Source of the DNA: a virus
Reading direction: 5' to 3' (one strand)
IMG/VR virus record: IMGVR_UViG_3300046804_004013
Coordinates: 1 to 45,056 of that record
Length of the DNA: 45,056 nucleotides
Shown here: positions 12,999 through 20,800 of the stretch, piece after piece
How positions within the stretch are numbered: the stretch's first letter is position 1
Layout: each line of letters opens with the position of its first letter
Made by a program: the position numbers and the translations under genes
The notes under the pieces: model-generated
Told to the model about the DNA's origin: nothing
What the model saw: only the letters and a program-made list of their open reading frames with translations
Databases searched by the model: none

Positions 12999-13027
12999 AA
13001 AAAAACCTCCCTGATGACAAGGAGGCT
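12999..13027 (-). terminator. rho-independent terminator
   Basis: On the minus strand GCCTCC, a 10-nt loop, GGAGG, then TTTTTTTG. It follows the stop of the 311-aa late gene at 13069 by about 42 nt. Confidence 0.75.
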
Positions 13028-13068
13028 TGTGACAGTTTTTAAAGTGACTCACAGCGTCCTATTTAAAA

Positions 13069-14004
13069 TTAACGCTCTATAATTATCGGAACACCTCCTG
13101 AACGTTTTCCTTTACCCGTACCACTGCGCATTATAGTTCCAGGAAGAGGTGCTATTGCACCAGTATCCTCACCCCCTCTAAGGTTTGAATCCGCCATATC
13201 TTTAGGGTCTTCCGTTGTTGCATTTATTCCAGATTGTCTCAATCTAGAAGCAAGTTGCATTGATCTTGCGTGAGCAGACTGAACTAATGGGGAACGATAA
13301 TCTGTGTAATTGGAAGGAAGCTTCAATTGCTCGTATACAATATCATCCAAAATGGAAGAAATCCAGGCATCACTCATACTTTCTTTAATAACTTTTGCAG
13401 AATTGACATTATCTGCATAACCATGATCTAATAAATGATTTATTATATAACTCTCCTCAAAATTAAATCCTATATCCTTCCAGTCTTTCTCATGCCCTTG
13501 CTGGGTTGCGTATTGTTGTAATAATCTTCTCTCTTCGGGAGTCATTCGTTTAATAGCACTTTCAATTCTACCTCTAGCAAAAGGATTTGTTCTATTTTGA
13601 TATGCCCTATTGTATAATTCTTCTTGTTCTGGAGATAATGAAGAAGTAGGTCTAGGGGTAACTGGTGTAGAAGGTTGAATAGCTCTGTTAGATTTTGTAG
13701 ATTCTTGTGGTCGAGATGGTTCTTGAGTAGCTGGTGATTGCTCTCTTGAAGTCATCCCAATTTTAGATTTTAAGTCTTCAACATTTTTTTGAGCTTCAAT
13801 TCCCGCCTTTAGTCGTTGACTTCCTAAAATATTTTTAGTTCTGTTACTCATCAATGCCTGAGCTTCTTTTGAAGGTCCTGCCAGGGTAGCTTGAGCCGCA
13901 GCTTTGCGTAGTCTATCCAATTCTTCAGAGCTACTCATACCTAAAGAATTAGATTGCTCATATATTGAATAGTATGCTTGGTGTAAATTAAATACTTTAT
14001 TCAT
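13069..14004 (-). CDS. late protein with shared N- and C-terminal modules (311 aa)
   Basis: N-terminus MNKVFNLHQAYYSIYEQSN, a long Ala/Arg/Pro/Ser/Gln-rich middle, and the module IINHLLDHGYADNVNSAKVI then KESMSDAWISSILDD at about residues 190-220, matching the proteins at 7409-8083 and 22065-22988. Here about 90 further residues follow (Gly/Arg-rich end GKGKRSGGVPIIIER). IYE at 14-16 fits a T4-type prohead protease site. Preceded by an exact late promoter (14027-14034) and followed by a terminator. I infer a virion or internal head protein. Confidence 0.65.
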   Translation of the reverse strand: MNKVFNLHQAYYSIYEQSNSLGMSSSEELDRLRKAAAQATLAGPSKEAQALMSNRTKNILGSQRLKAGIEAQKNVEDLKSKIGMTSREQSPATQEPSRPQESTKSNRAIQPSTPVTPRPTSSLSPEQEELYNRAYQNRTNPFARGRIESAIKRMTPEERRLLQQYATQQGHEKDWKDIGFNFEESYIINHLLDHGYADNVNSAKVIKESMSDAWISSILDDIVYEQLKLPSNYTDYRSPLVQSAHARSMQLASRLRQSGINATTEDPKDMADSNLRGGEDTGAIAPLPGTIMRSGTGKGKRSGGVPIIIER

Positions 14005-14026
14005 TTTATATCTAACTTATATAAGC

Positions 14027-14034
14027 TATTTATA
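14027..14034 (-). promoter_or_regulatory. T4-type late promoter
   Basis: Exact TATAAATA on the minus strand, 23 nt upstream of the 311-aa late gene. Confidence 0.7.
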
Positions 14035-14045
14035 TTTTCATACAT

Positions 14046-14696
14046 TTATTTACCACCATACTTATTATATCTTTCTTTTTCTGAAGAATTCCATTTTCTT
14101 GCTACAAAGCTACTTCCAACTCCTTCACCTTCAACTCCTCTTAATTTAGAGAGTACTTTTCTAGGAGACGATGAAGATGAAGATGAACTTTGAGTAGATT
14201 GAGGAGTTGAAGTGGATGGCCTTACTACTCTAGGAGTTGAACCAGTATCATATGTAGAATAACTAGCCGGATGCACTCCATCTTTTCCAGGAGTAAACCC
14301 ACCTTTGAAATTAGCTCCATATTGAGAAGTTAAAGATCTTAAACGTTCATTCTGAGAATCATATCTTCCTATAGCCGCACCTAAAACATTTACGATCGCA
14401 TCAGAACTTCTAAGCAATTTAAGTTGTCTTTCTATAGAATCAAAATCATCAGGATTATTACTTACTCCAGTTGATAAGTTTATAGTTTGACCTTTAAATC
14501 TATTTGGATTGTCTTTTAAGTCTTGCTCAAGATATCTAAGAACTTCATTTGGACTTGCCCCAACTCTTCTACGACCAGGAGAATTTCCGCCATAGCCCAC
14601 TGCTATACTATCTCCATAATAATATTCTTTCAAACTTTCTGGAGTACCGGAAGACATTATTAAACAAGAAGTCATAAATTGAGTGAAAGTTTTCAT
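14046..14696 (-). CDS. SGNH-hydrolase-like late protein (216 aa)
   Basis: The ATG at 14694-14696 (MKTFTQFMTSCLIMSS) is preferred; an earlier in-frame ATG at 14712-14714 lies only 6 nt from the late promoter. Blocks of the SGNH/GDSL hydrolase fold are visible: YYYGDSIAVGYGG (block I, GDS), SSDAIVNVLGAA, and KDGVHPASYSTYD (block V, D-x-x-H-P). The block III G-x-N-D is not clear (NLSTGVSNNPDD). A Ser-rich stretch (eight Ser in a row) and a basic tail follow. Such enzymes hydrolyse esters on sugars or lipids; a virion enzyme that deacetylates surface glycans is possible. The start MKTFTQF with LKE at 22-24 also resembles T4 capsid-targeting sequences (MKTYQEF). Confidence 0.6.
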   Translation of the reverse strand: MKTFTQFMTSCLIMSSGTPESLKEYYYGDSIAVGYGGNSPGRRRVGASPNEVLRYLEQDLKDNPNRFKGQTINLSTGVSNNPDDFDSIERQLKLLRSSDAIVNVLGAAIGRYDSQNERLRSLTSQYGANFKGGFTPGKDGVHPASYSTYDTGSTPRVVRPSTSTPQSTQSSSSSSSSPRKVLSKLRGVEGEGVGSSFVARKWNSSEKERYNKYGGK

Positions 14697-14719
14697 TAAA
14701 ACTATAAGAAGCATATTAA

Positions 14720-14727
14720 TATTTATA
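14720..14727 (-). promoter_or_regulatory. T4-type late promoter
   Basis: Exact TATAAATA on the minus strand, 24 nt upstream of the preferred start of the SGNH-like gene. Confidence 0.7.
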
Positions 14728-14757
14728 TTTTTTATAACCCAATTAACTGAACCTTAA

Positions 14758-15264
14758 TCAAGTCTCAATAATTTCCATCGCTCTCACCAACTCAATATAA
14801 TGATTCATTTCATCTACTACAATTTGAGCAATTTTGGTATCCTCTGGATTCTCTAAAAAGTATGAGAGATAAGTTTCAGTTGCGTGATACTCAATTCCAG
14901 AATTCAAATGATATGCAGAAACAGGATTCAGAAGATAATAAATTACCATAATCCAGTAATAAAGAAGAACCAGATGATATGCAAATACACGGTCAATCCA
15001 ATACTTTGAACCGCCTCTGGCTTCCATTTCTTCTAAATGCTCAGTCTCATTTACAGTTTGTTCAAAATGCTCTTTCATCAGATACAGATGAGTATCCCCT
15101 CTAAGTCCTAAAGATTCTTTCAAATGCAACACACTTAAGAATGCAAAATAAGGTGCTCTTGCAATTGTCTCCAGTAACCAGAATCTTTGTATTGGACGAT
15201 TTCTGTAGAGAAAATCAATCACTGAGACAGTAAAGTTCAACAGTATATCGTTGAAGTATTTCAT
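14758..15264 (-). CDS. ptox: plastoquinol terminal oxidase (PTOX), alternative-oxidase family
   Basis: A 168-aa di-iron oxidase. The family motifs are LLETIARAPYFAFLSVLHL at residues 30-48 (iron ligand E32), NETEHLEEME at 72-81 (E73, H76), AYHLNSGIEYHATETY at 117-132 (E125) and DEMNHYIELV at 151-160 (E152, H155). All expected ligand positions are present. PTOX passes electrons from plastoquinol to oxygen, relieving pressure on photosystem II when carbon fixation is shut down; known in Synechococcus cyanophages. Short compared with plant PTOX, as in phages. Its ATG overlaps the talC stop (ATGA), so the two are co-translated. Membrane-associated by its hydrophobic helices (LVLLYYWIMVIYYLL). Confidence 0.93.
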   Translation of the reverse strand: MKYFNDILLNFTVSVIDFLYRNRPIQRFWLLETIARAPYFAFLSVLHLKESLGLRGDTHLYLMKEHFEQTVNETEHLEEMEARGGSKYWIDRVFAYHLVLLYYWIMVIYYLLNPVSAYHLNSGIEYHATETYLSYFLENPEDTKIAQIVVDEMNHYIELVRAMEIIET

Positions 15265-15899
15265 TTTCCGAGTACTGAATTCCAGTCCTTATTGAATTGC
15301 TCTAAGCCTTTCTCTGTGAGCACGTTCTTATACATTGCCCAGAATACCACTGGAGGAATCGTAACAACATCTGCACCATACTTTGCAGCAAGTTCTACCT
15401 GACGCACATCACGAATAGAAGCTGCAAGAATTTTGGTTTCTGTTCCCATTTGGTTGTAGACTTCACGGATGTTCTTAATCAACTCTATTCCATCCACAGA
15501 GTTATCCATCCATCGTCCAACAAAAGGAGAGATGTAAGTGGCTCCAGCTTTTGCTGCTAATATAGCTTGTGCAACTGAGAAGACAAGAGTTACATTCACA
15601 TCTTGAAGATATGTACAAACCTTAAGACCTTCTACAGTACAAGGAACTTTGATGGTTACATTTGGAATATTGGTATATTCTGCTGCCTGTTCCAACATTT
15701 CATCTGCAGTATCTCCCACAACTTCTGCTGAGATGCTTTCAAGATTTGGAAATGACTCGGAGATTTCTGTAATGACTTCTTTGAGTTGCTTTCCACTCTT
15801 GAGAATTAGAGTAGGATTAGTAGTGATTCCATCTAGTAAACCCGTATCATATGCAGGTTTGATGAGTTCTACATCTGCTGTATCAAGAAAGATTTTCAT
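15261..15899 (-). CDS. talC: transaldolase TalC (FSA type)
   Basis: A 212-aa small transaldolase, a typical cyanophage auxiliary metabolic gene. Landmarks: MKIFLDTADVELIK, DGITTNPTLI (23-32), TIKVPCTVEGLK (82-93) with the Schiff-base K84, NVTLVFS, AGATYISPFVGR, and KILAASIRDVRQVELAAKYG. The barrel is complete. It works in the pentose phosphate pathway; phage TalC is thought to help make NADPH and pentose for nucleotides while the Calvin cycle is held back. The gap 15900-15999 holds an extended -10 (TGTATAAT, near 15923-15930) without a clear -35. Confidence 0.95.
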   Translation of the reverse strand: MKIFLDTADVELIKPAYDTGLLDGITTNPTLILKSGKQLKEVITEISESFPNLESISAEVVGDTADEMLEQAAEYTNIPNVTIKVPCTVEGLKVCTYLQDVNVTLVFSVAQAILAAKAGATYISPFVGRWMDNSVDGIELIKNIREVYNQMGTETKILAASIRDVRQVELAAKYGADVVTIPPVVFWAMYKNVLTEKGLEQFNKDWNSVLGK

Positions 15900-15999
15900 A
15901 AGATTTTTGAATGTCGTAAGTAATTATACAAGTTTTACTTATTGTTATCTGAATTTATGAGCAAATCATAACAACTCTGTGGGTATATTAAAGTATTAG

Positions 16000-16179
16000 T
16001 CAGTTGTCTCTAATCATTTTGAACCATTTAGCAAATTCTTCCCAATGCTTATTATTTACTTCTTCTTGGAGAATAGCAGCACGGTCATCTTGACTAATTT
16101 TATCAAATGCTTGTCTAATCTCACACTTAATTAAATAACGGTGCATTTGAAGCATTTTATCAATTTGTTCATCGGTCAT
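16000..16179 (-). CDS. small helical protein (59 aa)
   Basis: ATG 16177-16179 (MTDEQIDKMLQMHRYLIK), chosen because it sits at the end of the repeated leader ACTCACAAAGTCCCAAAG that also precedes the next two genes. The product is helical and charged and ends HWEEFAKWFKMIRDN. Not recognised. Confidence 0.55.
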   Translation of the reverse strand: MTDEQIDKMLQMHRYLIKCEIRQAFDKISQDDRAAILQEEVNNKHWEEFAKWFKMIRDN

Positions 16180-16202
16180 AAATTCTTTGGGACTTTGTGA
16201 GT

Positions 16203-16230
16203 ACCTTATTAGTACAATAAATGTTTTCAA
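16203..16230 (-). promoter_or_regulatory. host-type promoter, repeated cassette copy 3
   Basis: TTGAAA (16225-16230), 16-nt spacer, TAAGGT (16203-16208), followed directly by ACTCACAAAGTCCC. The -10 is weak, but the downstream leader (16177-16202) matches the two better copies. Confidence 0.4.
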
Positions 16231-16409
16231 CTTTCACCAAAGGATAATTCAAACTTATCAGAAAGTGAAACATAACCACATACACAACCCATTGGAACAG
16301 GATAGTGTCCATCGGATATTGTATGGTCAACGATTAAATCGCCACAATGACACACCTCAGGGTCTATTTCTTTACCGCACCCTTCACAAAAGGCAATCGT
16401 ATCGGTCAT
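16227..16409 (-). CDS. zinc-binding small protein (60 aa)
   Basis: ATG 16407-16409 at the end of the repeated leader. The product begins MTDTIAFCEGCGKEIDPE, then VCHCGD, and PVPMGCVCGYVS. The six cysteines (C-x2-C, C-x-C, C-x-C) and a following His suggest a small zinc-ribbon. Proteins of the pattern CHCGD-x-H-PMGC occur in many phages; function unknown. Confidence 0.65.
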   Translation of the reverse strand: MTDTIAFCEGCGKEIDPEVCHCGDLIVDHTISDGHYPVPMGCVCGYVSLSDKFELSFGES

Positions 16410-16431
16410 AATGCTTTGCGTGTTTGTGAGT

Positions 16432-16437
16432 ATTATA
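16432..16437 (-). promoter_or_regulatory. host-type -10 box, repeated cassette copy 2
   Basis: A perfect TATAAT directly before ACTCACAAACACGCAAAGC and the ATG of the 60-aa gene. The -35 is poor (TTGGAA at 19 nt spacing). Confidence 0.45.
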
Positions 16438-16446
16438 ATTGTATAA

Positions 16447-16845
16447 TCAATAAGTTTTCCAATAATCACCCCAAGATTGTCCTGGTGGTTTGCTATGTGT
16501 TGTTCCGTATGTTTCTTCTCGGAGATTTTCTCTGGCAGTATAATAACTTTCTTGAGTTAATTCCATACGCTTTCTAATCTGACTTTCTGTAGGTTCTTTT
16601 TCTACACGTTCAGTTGTGGATTTATTTACTCCAGGCACCATTTTTTCTATTGAACAATTAGTGACCCCATCATTCATAGTTGCTTTTGAAATATAAAAGA
16701 TAATTCCAGGTTCTCCATTCAGTCCATCTAGTTGTTCTTGAATTCCTTTCATTGAAGCATACTTAGAAGTTGTTGGAAAGTCCTCTGGATAAGACGCAAA
16801 GGCATCTTCCAGTGTTTTGATTTGTTCTGCTGTGAGTTGGTTCAT
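16447..16845 (-). CDS. hypothetical protein (132 aa)
   Basis: Begins MNQLTAEQIKTLEDAFASYP; later SYYTARENLREETYGTTHS, and ends WGDYWKTY. It is moderately charged, with no recognised domain. It starts at the end of leader copy 1 behind the best host-type promoter in the window, so it should be an early gene. Confidence 0.6.
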   Translation of the reverse strand: MNQLTAEQIKTLEDAFASYPEDFPTTSKYASMKGIQEQLDGLNGEPGIIFYISKATMNDGVTNCSIEKMVPGVNKSTTERVEKEPTESQIRKRMELTQESYYTARENLREETYGTTHSKPPGQSWGDYWKTY

Positions 16846-16867
16846 AATGCTTTGCGACTTTGTGAGT

Positions 16868-16896
16868 ATTTTAGCAGCTTATGGGAGTGGTGTCAA
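16868..16896 (-). promoter_or_regulatory. strong host-type (sigma-70) promoter, cassette copy 1
   Basis: TTGACA (16891-16896), a 17-nt spacer and TAAAAT (16868-16873), followed by ACTCACAAAGTCGCAAAGC to the ATG at 16845. It overlaps the end of the GIY-YIG gene. Confidence 0.75.
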
Positions 16897-17812
16897 TGGG
16901 AGTGTGTTTTAATTTTGAAAATACTTCCATAATATGAGAAACACCTTCTGGTTTTATGAGTTCTGTGGTGGAATGACTTGAATATCTCCATCCTTTTTCT
17001 TTTGCGTATTTTAGTTGTTGTTGCTCAAGAATATAACATTCCTCAAAGGTGGAATTATATTCATCAATAACTTCTACTAATTGTTGACGAAATCTCTCCT
17101 TAATTGTTTGTATAGTGATTCCAATTTTATAATGCAATCCATCATTATCCATATACTTAATAAAATATAAAGAACAAGGTAAATTTTTGTTCTCATCATT
17201 TGGTTTCCATCCCCACCCAGGATTAGTCCAACCGTCCTCTCTTTTTTCTAAAATTACTTCTGCACACCTTTTACTATGCCTTTCTCGTTCGCCATCTCTT
17301 TCCCATCTTTCTTTTGATTTTTGTATCATTTTATCTCTACTTTTATCCCAAGCAATTTTTGCTGCTTTTCTTTTAGTTTCTGGGTTATGTGCCTTTGATG
17401 CTTGAGACTTGCAACAATATTTTCTTTCCACAAATCTTAATACTGTGGTTTCTTTTATTGTTCCATGAGGACACGAAAATCTTATTCTTGCGTGTGCCGT
17501 AAGTTTTTCAGGCAAAACAGCACACAAACACAAATTAGAACAAGTATTTTTAATTTCAGATAACCAATCCCTAACTATTGGAACTTCAACACCATATCGG
17601 GGATTATTTTCGCCCAATTTTGATTTTCTTTTGCAGCAAACCGTAGATTTATCTAAACCAGAAACTAAAACCTTTCTTTCTCCAGAACAATCGCAATATA
17701 CATTTATATAATCTCTTTTGGAATAATTTTTCTGAATATCCCTAAATTCCAATCCTCTATTTTTACATACTTGATTGAGATTTTCATAAGTATAAGAACC
17801 CTGTCTAGTCAT
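16871..17812 (-). CDS. free-standing GIY-YIG-type endonuclease
   Basis: A 313-aa protein, ATG 17810-17812 (MTRQGSYTYENLNQVC); a TTG lies 15 nt upstream. N-terminal two-thirds: repeated Cys-rich DNA-binding segments (VYCDCSGERKVLVSG, VCCKRKSKLGENNPRYG, FSCPHGTIKETTVLRF) and a Lys/Arg helix region. C-terminal domain: CSLYFIKYMDNDGLHYKIGI then TIQTIKERFRQQ and EECYILEQQQLKYAKEKGWR, i.e. the GIY-YIG pattern (LYFI / YKIG / R / E). It lies just after psbA with its own late promoter and could be the partner of the ORF-less intron 4. Confidence 0.75.
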   Translation of the reverse strand: MTRQGSYTYENLNQVCKNRGLEFRDIQKNYSKRDYINVYCDCSGERKVLVSGLDKSTVCCKRKSKLGENNPRYGVEVPIVRDWLSEIKNTCSNLCLCAVLPEKLTAHARIRFSCPHGTIKETTVLRFVERKYCCKSQASKAHNPETKRKAAKIAWDKSRDKMIQKSKERWERDGERERHSKRCAEVILEKREDGWTNPGWGWKPNDENKNLPCSLYFIKYMDNDGLHYKIGITIQTIKERFRQQLVEVIDEYNSTFEECYILEQQQLKYAKEKGWRYSSHSTTELIKPEGVSHIMEVFSKLKHTPIDTTPISC

Positions 17813-17835
17813 AAGTAACAAACACAATTTACCAT

Positions 17836-17843
17836 TATTTATA
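17836..17843 (-). promoter_or_regulatory. T4-type late promoter
   Basis: Exact TATAAATA on the minus strand, 24 nt upstream of the GIY-YIG gene and directly after the psbA terminator. Confidence 0.7.
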
Positions 17844-17871
17844 CAAAAAAAGGAACTCCGAAGAGTTCCTT
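17844..17871 (-). terminator. psbA terminator
   Basis: Stem AAGGAACTC/GAGTTCCTT with a TTCG tetraloop, followed by TTTTTTTG on the minus strand, about 29 nt after the psbA stop. Confidence 0.9.
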
Positions 17872-17899
17872 GAAATCATATCATATTTAGTGGTTTAAA

Positions 17900-20800
17900 T
17901 CAACCAATTACTGGCGCCGTGAGGGCAACAGGAGTTGATTCTACACTCGCCAAATCTAAAGGAAAATTATGTGCGTTCCTTTCGTGCCAATTATGTTATC
18001 GTAAGAACTCTTTATTTCTTACTTCTCTATGTCGCCATAGAGTTCAGACTATCTCTTCATCCGTTCTGGATGCTGGGCATTCGTGGGTAGATTATTGTTG
18101 GAACTCACTACCTAGTCGTTAGACCTGCCGAAGAACCTATGTCCTCTTCGGATTGGTACGGGATTGTCTACTTGAGAGTTTCCCCGTTTAACCCAGTTTT
18201 TTGTATAAACATTCCTGCTTATAGGTGACTACACTTATGAAATCACCTCCATTCCCAGTCCAGCACGATTAAGAATGTCAGCCCAAGTGTTAATTACATG
18301 ACCTTGACTATCCTGAATAGATTGATTGAAATTGAAACCATTCAGGTTGAATGCCATAGTGCTAACGCCAAGAGCAGCGAACCAGATGCCCACAACGGGC
18401 CAAGCAGCAAGGAAGAAGTGCAGAGAACGAGAGTTGTTGAACGAAGCATATTGGAAGATCAGACGACCAAAATACCCGTGAGCAGCAACAATGTTATAAG
18501 TTTCTTCTTCTTGACCGAACTTATACCCATAGTTCTGAGACTCAGTTTCAGTAGTCTCACGGACAATTGAAGAGGTCACAAGTGAACCGTGCATCGCTGA
18601 AAACAGTGAACCACCGAAGACACCTGCGACGCCCATCATATGAAATGGATGTGAAAGAATATTATGCTCAGCCTGGAAGACAAGCATATAATTAAATGTA
18701 CCACTGATGCCTAGAGGCATACCATCAGAAAATGCAGTTACTCCTATGTTTCCATAGGGACTAGACTATATCTTAACAATCAAATATTTGATTGTTCTGG
18801 GCGTTCTTGCTGGTATTACGAGTTACGCCTAACTCACCCAGTAGTCGTTGAACCTTTTCCTCAAGCGTGAGGAACTTGGCTTCTGATTGGCATATTATGA
18901 ATTTATTCTGTTTATGAATCAAATACCAGTCAATAAACTCTTTTGGTAGAAAGTCCTTTGGTATTCTTTCTCCATTTATAACGATTCCCCATCTTGAAAG
19001 ATTTGCTAATAGATTTCCTTTCTTTCTACTTTCAGGGTTATAAACCCCAACACCCATTTTTTGACGAGTTGAAGTAGATTTCTTTCCACCTATTTTGCCA
19101 CCTTCTCCCTTTTTCTTGCGAACTTCGGGAGTATTTCCAAGAAGAGAGATTTGTCTTTGAGTTTGACTATTCCATCTACCTGTAGATTTTTCTTTCTGGA
19201 TTTTATGGGAGGCATATGCACCCTTTTTACCCAATTCAGACTGAAGTCCAGAATTATAAAATCCAGAGTTATTTTCTTTGCAGGTTTTTATTCTATTTTG
19301 ATTCATAAGTTTTCTTGCATCTTCATCTTGACCCTTTCTCCACATCCAGGCAATTTTATCTTGAATTTCTCCATAAGATAACCACCTATAGTAATGAAGT
19401 AGAGCGTGATGTTCTAAAGATGCAATTACATTCATCTCCGAACTATTAGAAGACCTACCAGTATGATGTGGAGGTTCGTGATGATATTCAACCATAGTAT
19501 CATTAGAATACTCTAATTGAGATACATATTTCCTGAATTGTTCGTAGATATTGTCCATAACTTAGCTTTCCAGAAGTTAACCCAGTTTTACAAGGGCCAT
19601 TATATCACAACCCTTGACCAAAAGGATATACAAGAAACACAGCAGTCGCAGCAGCTACAGGCGCTGAATAAGCCACAAAAATAAATGGCCTCATACCCAG
19701 CCTGTATGAAAGTTCCCACTCACGGCCCATATAAGCATAAATACCAATCAGAAAGTGGAATACGATTAGTTGATAAGGACCCCCATTATAGCAGTTGGGG
19801 AACCATATGTTTCCATATGGACTGGACTATATCTTCGCCTTATTTTTATAAGGTGTTGGGCGCTAATCTGGTATTACTCAACACGCTTGTTGAACCCAGT
19901 AGTCTCTGAACCTTCCACAGAAGTATCGTCTGTGGCTTGGCTGCTGATTGGCATATTCTCTAAAATCCAACTACAGGAAATACCACTTGTTAAAAGTCTA
20001 TTTCCATTGGCAACTTTATTTAAATGAGATGGGTTTGTTTGTATTCCATATTTCTCCAAAATAGTAGAACAAACAGTCTTAAGTGTTTTGTCTTCTTTTG
20101 GATTGAATACCACATCTCCAAGATGTTTTCCAATAGTTCTTTCGGTTAGTTTTTCATAGATATGAAATACTTTCTTATAGTTTCTATTGTTAAGTGTCTC
20201 TTGTGTTGCGTTTCTTGGATTTTTATAGGCAAAATTAATAAGTCTTTTACCTAGTTTTTGTCTTACACTTTTTGGTTGTTTAAGAGCAGCGGCACGAAGT
20301 TGTCCACTTTCTTTTGCAACCTTACCACCTTTTTTACCTGCAAGAGAAATAACTTGTTCTATTATTTCTTCTTTTTTAGAGTACCCTGCAAGTGCTCTCC
20401 AAGCAATTTTATCTTCTTCATTGCCCCAAAGACGCCAGTTACAGTAATGAAACATAGCGTGTTGGATTGGAGAAACTTCTACGAGATTTTGGGGTTCATC
20501 AGAACCGCCAAGATATTTTGGAGTAAGATGATGTTTGTGTTTCATAAGAGAACTTAGCTTTCCAGCAATTCACCCAATTTAAAGTGACCCAATATTATTT
20601 ATAAAGCCACTCATCAAGACTCGCTGCTTCCCAAATGGGAAAGAAATGCAACCCAATCGCATTTGAACTAGGGACAACAGCACCAGAAATGATGTTGTTT
20701 CCGTACATAAGAGAACCCGCAACTGGCTCTCTAATCCCGTCGCTTCATCTATCAAACAACCATATCTATGGACTTAGGTTGTTTCTTTTGACTTTATGCA

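Larger units (their letters stand above)
19792..20604 (-). ncRNA. psbA group I intron 2 (813 nt)
   Basis: The 5' exon ends GAGTGGCT, intron TTATAAATAATATTGGG...CCCCAACTG, exon resumes CTATAATGGGGG. It interrupts codon 106. P7 element AAGATATAGTCC at 19835-19824; 5' domain TGGGTGAATTGCTGGA (20576-20561) is identical to intron 1. Encodes an HNH-type protein. An exact late promoter sits at its 5' end. Confidence 0.9.

Noticed and set aside
12969-13052. An N-terminal extension of the LRV-like protein (MSHFKNCHKPPCHQ...)
   Set aside because: It would be translated through the terminator hairpin and T-run of the gene upstream.
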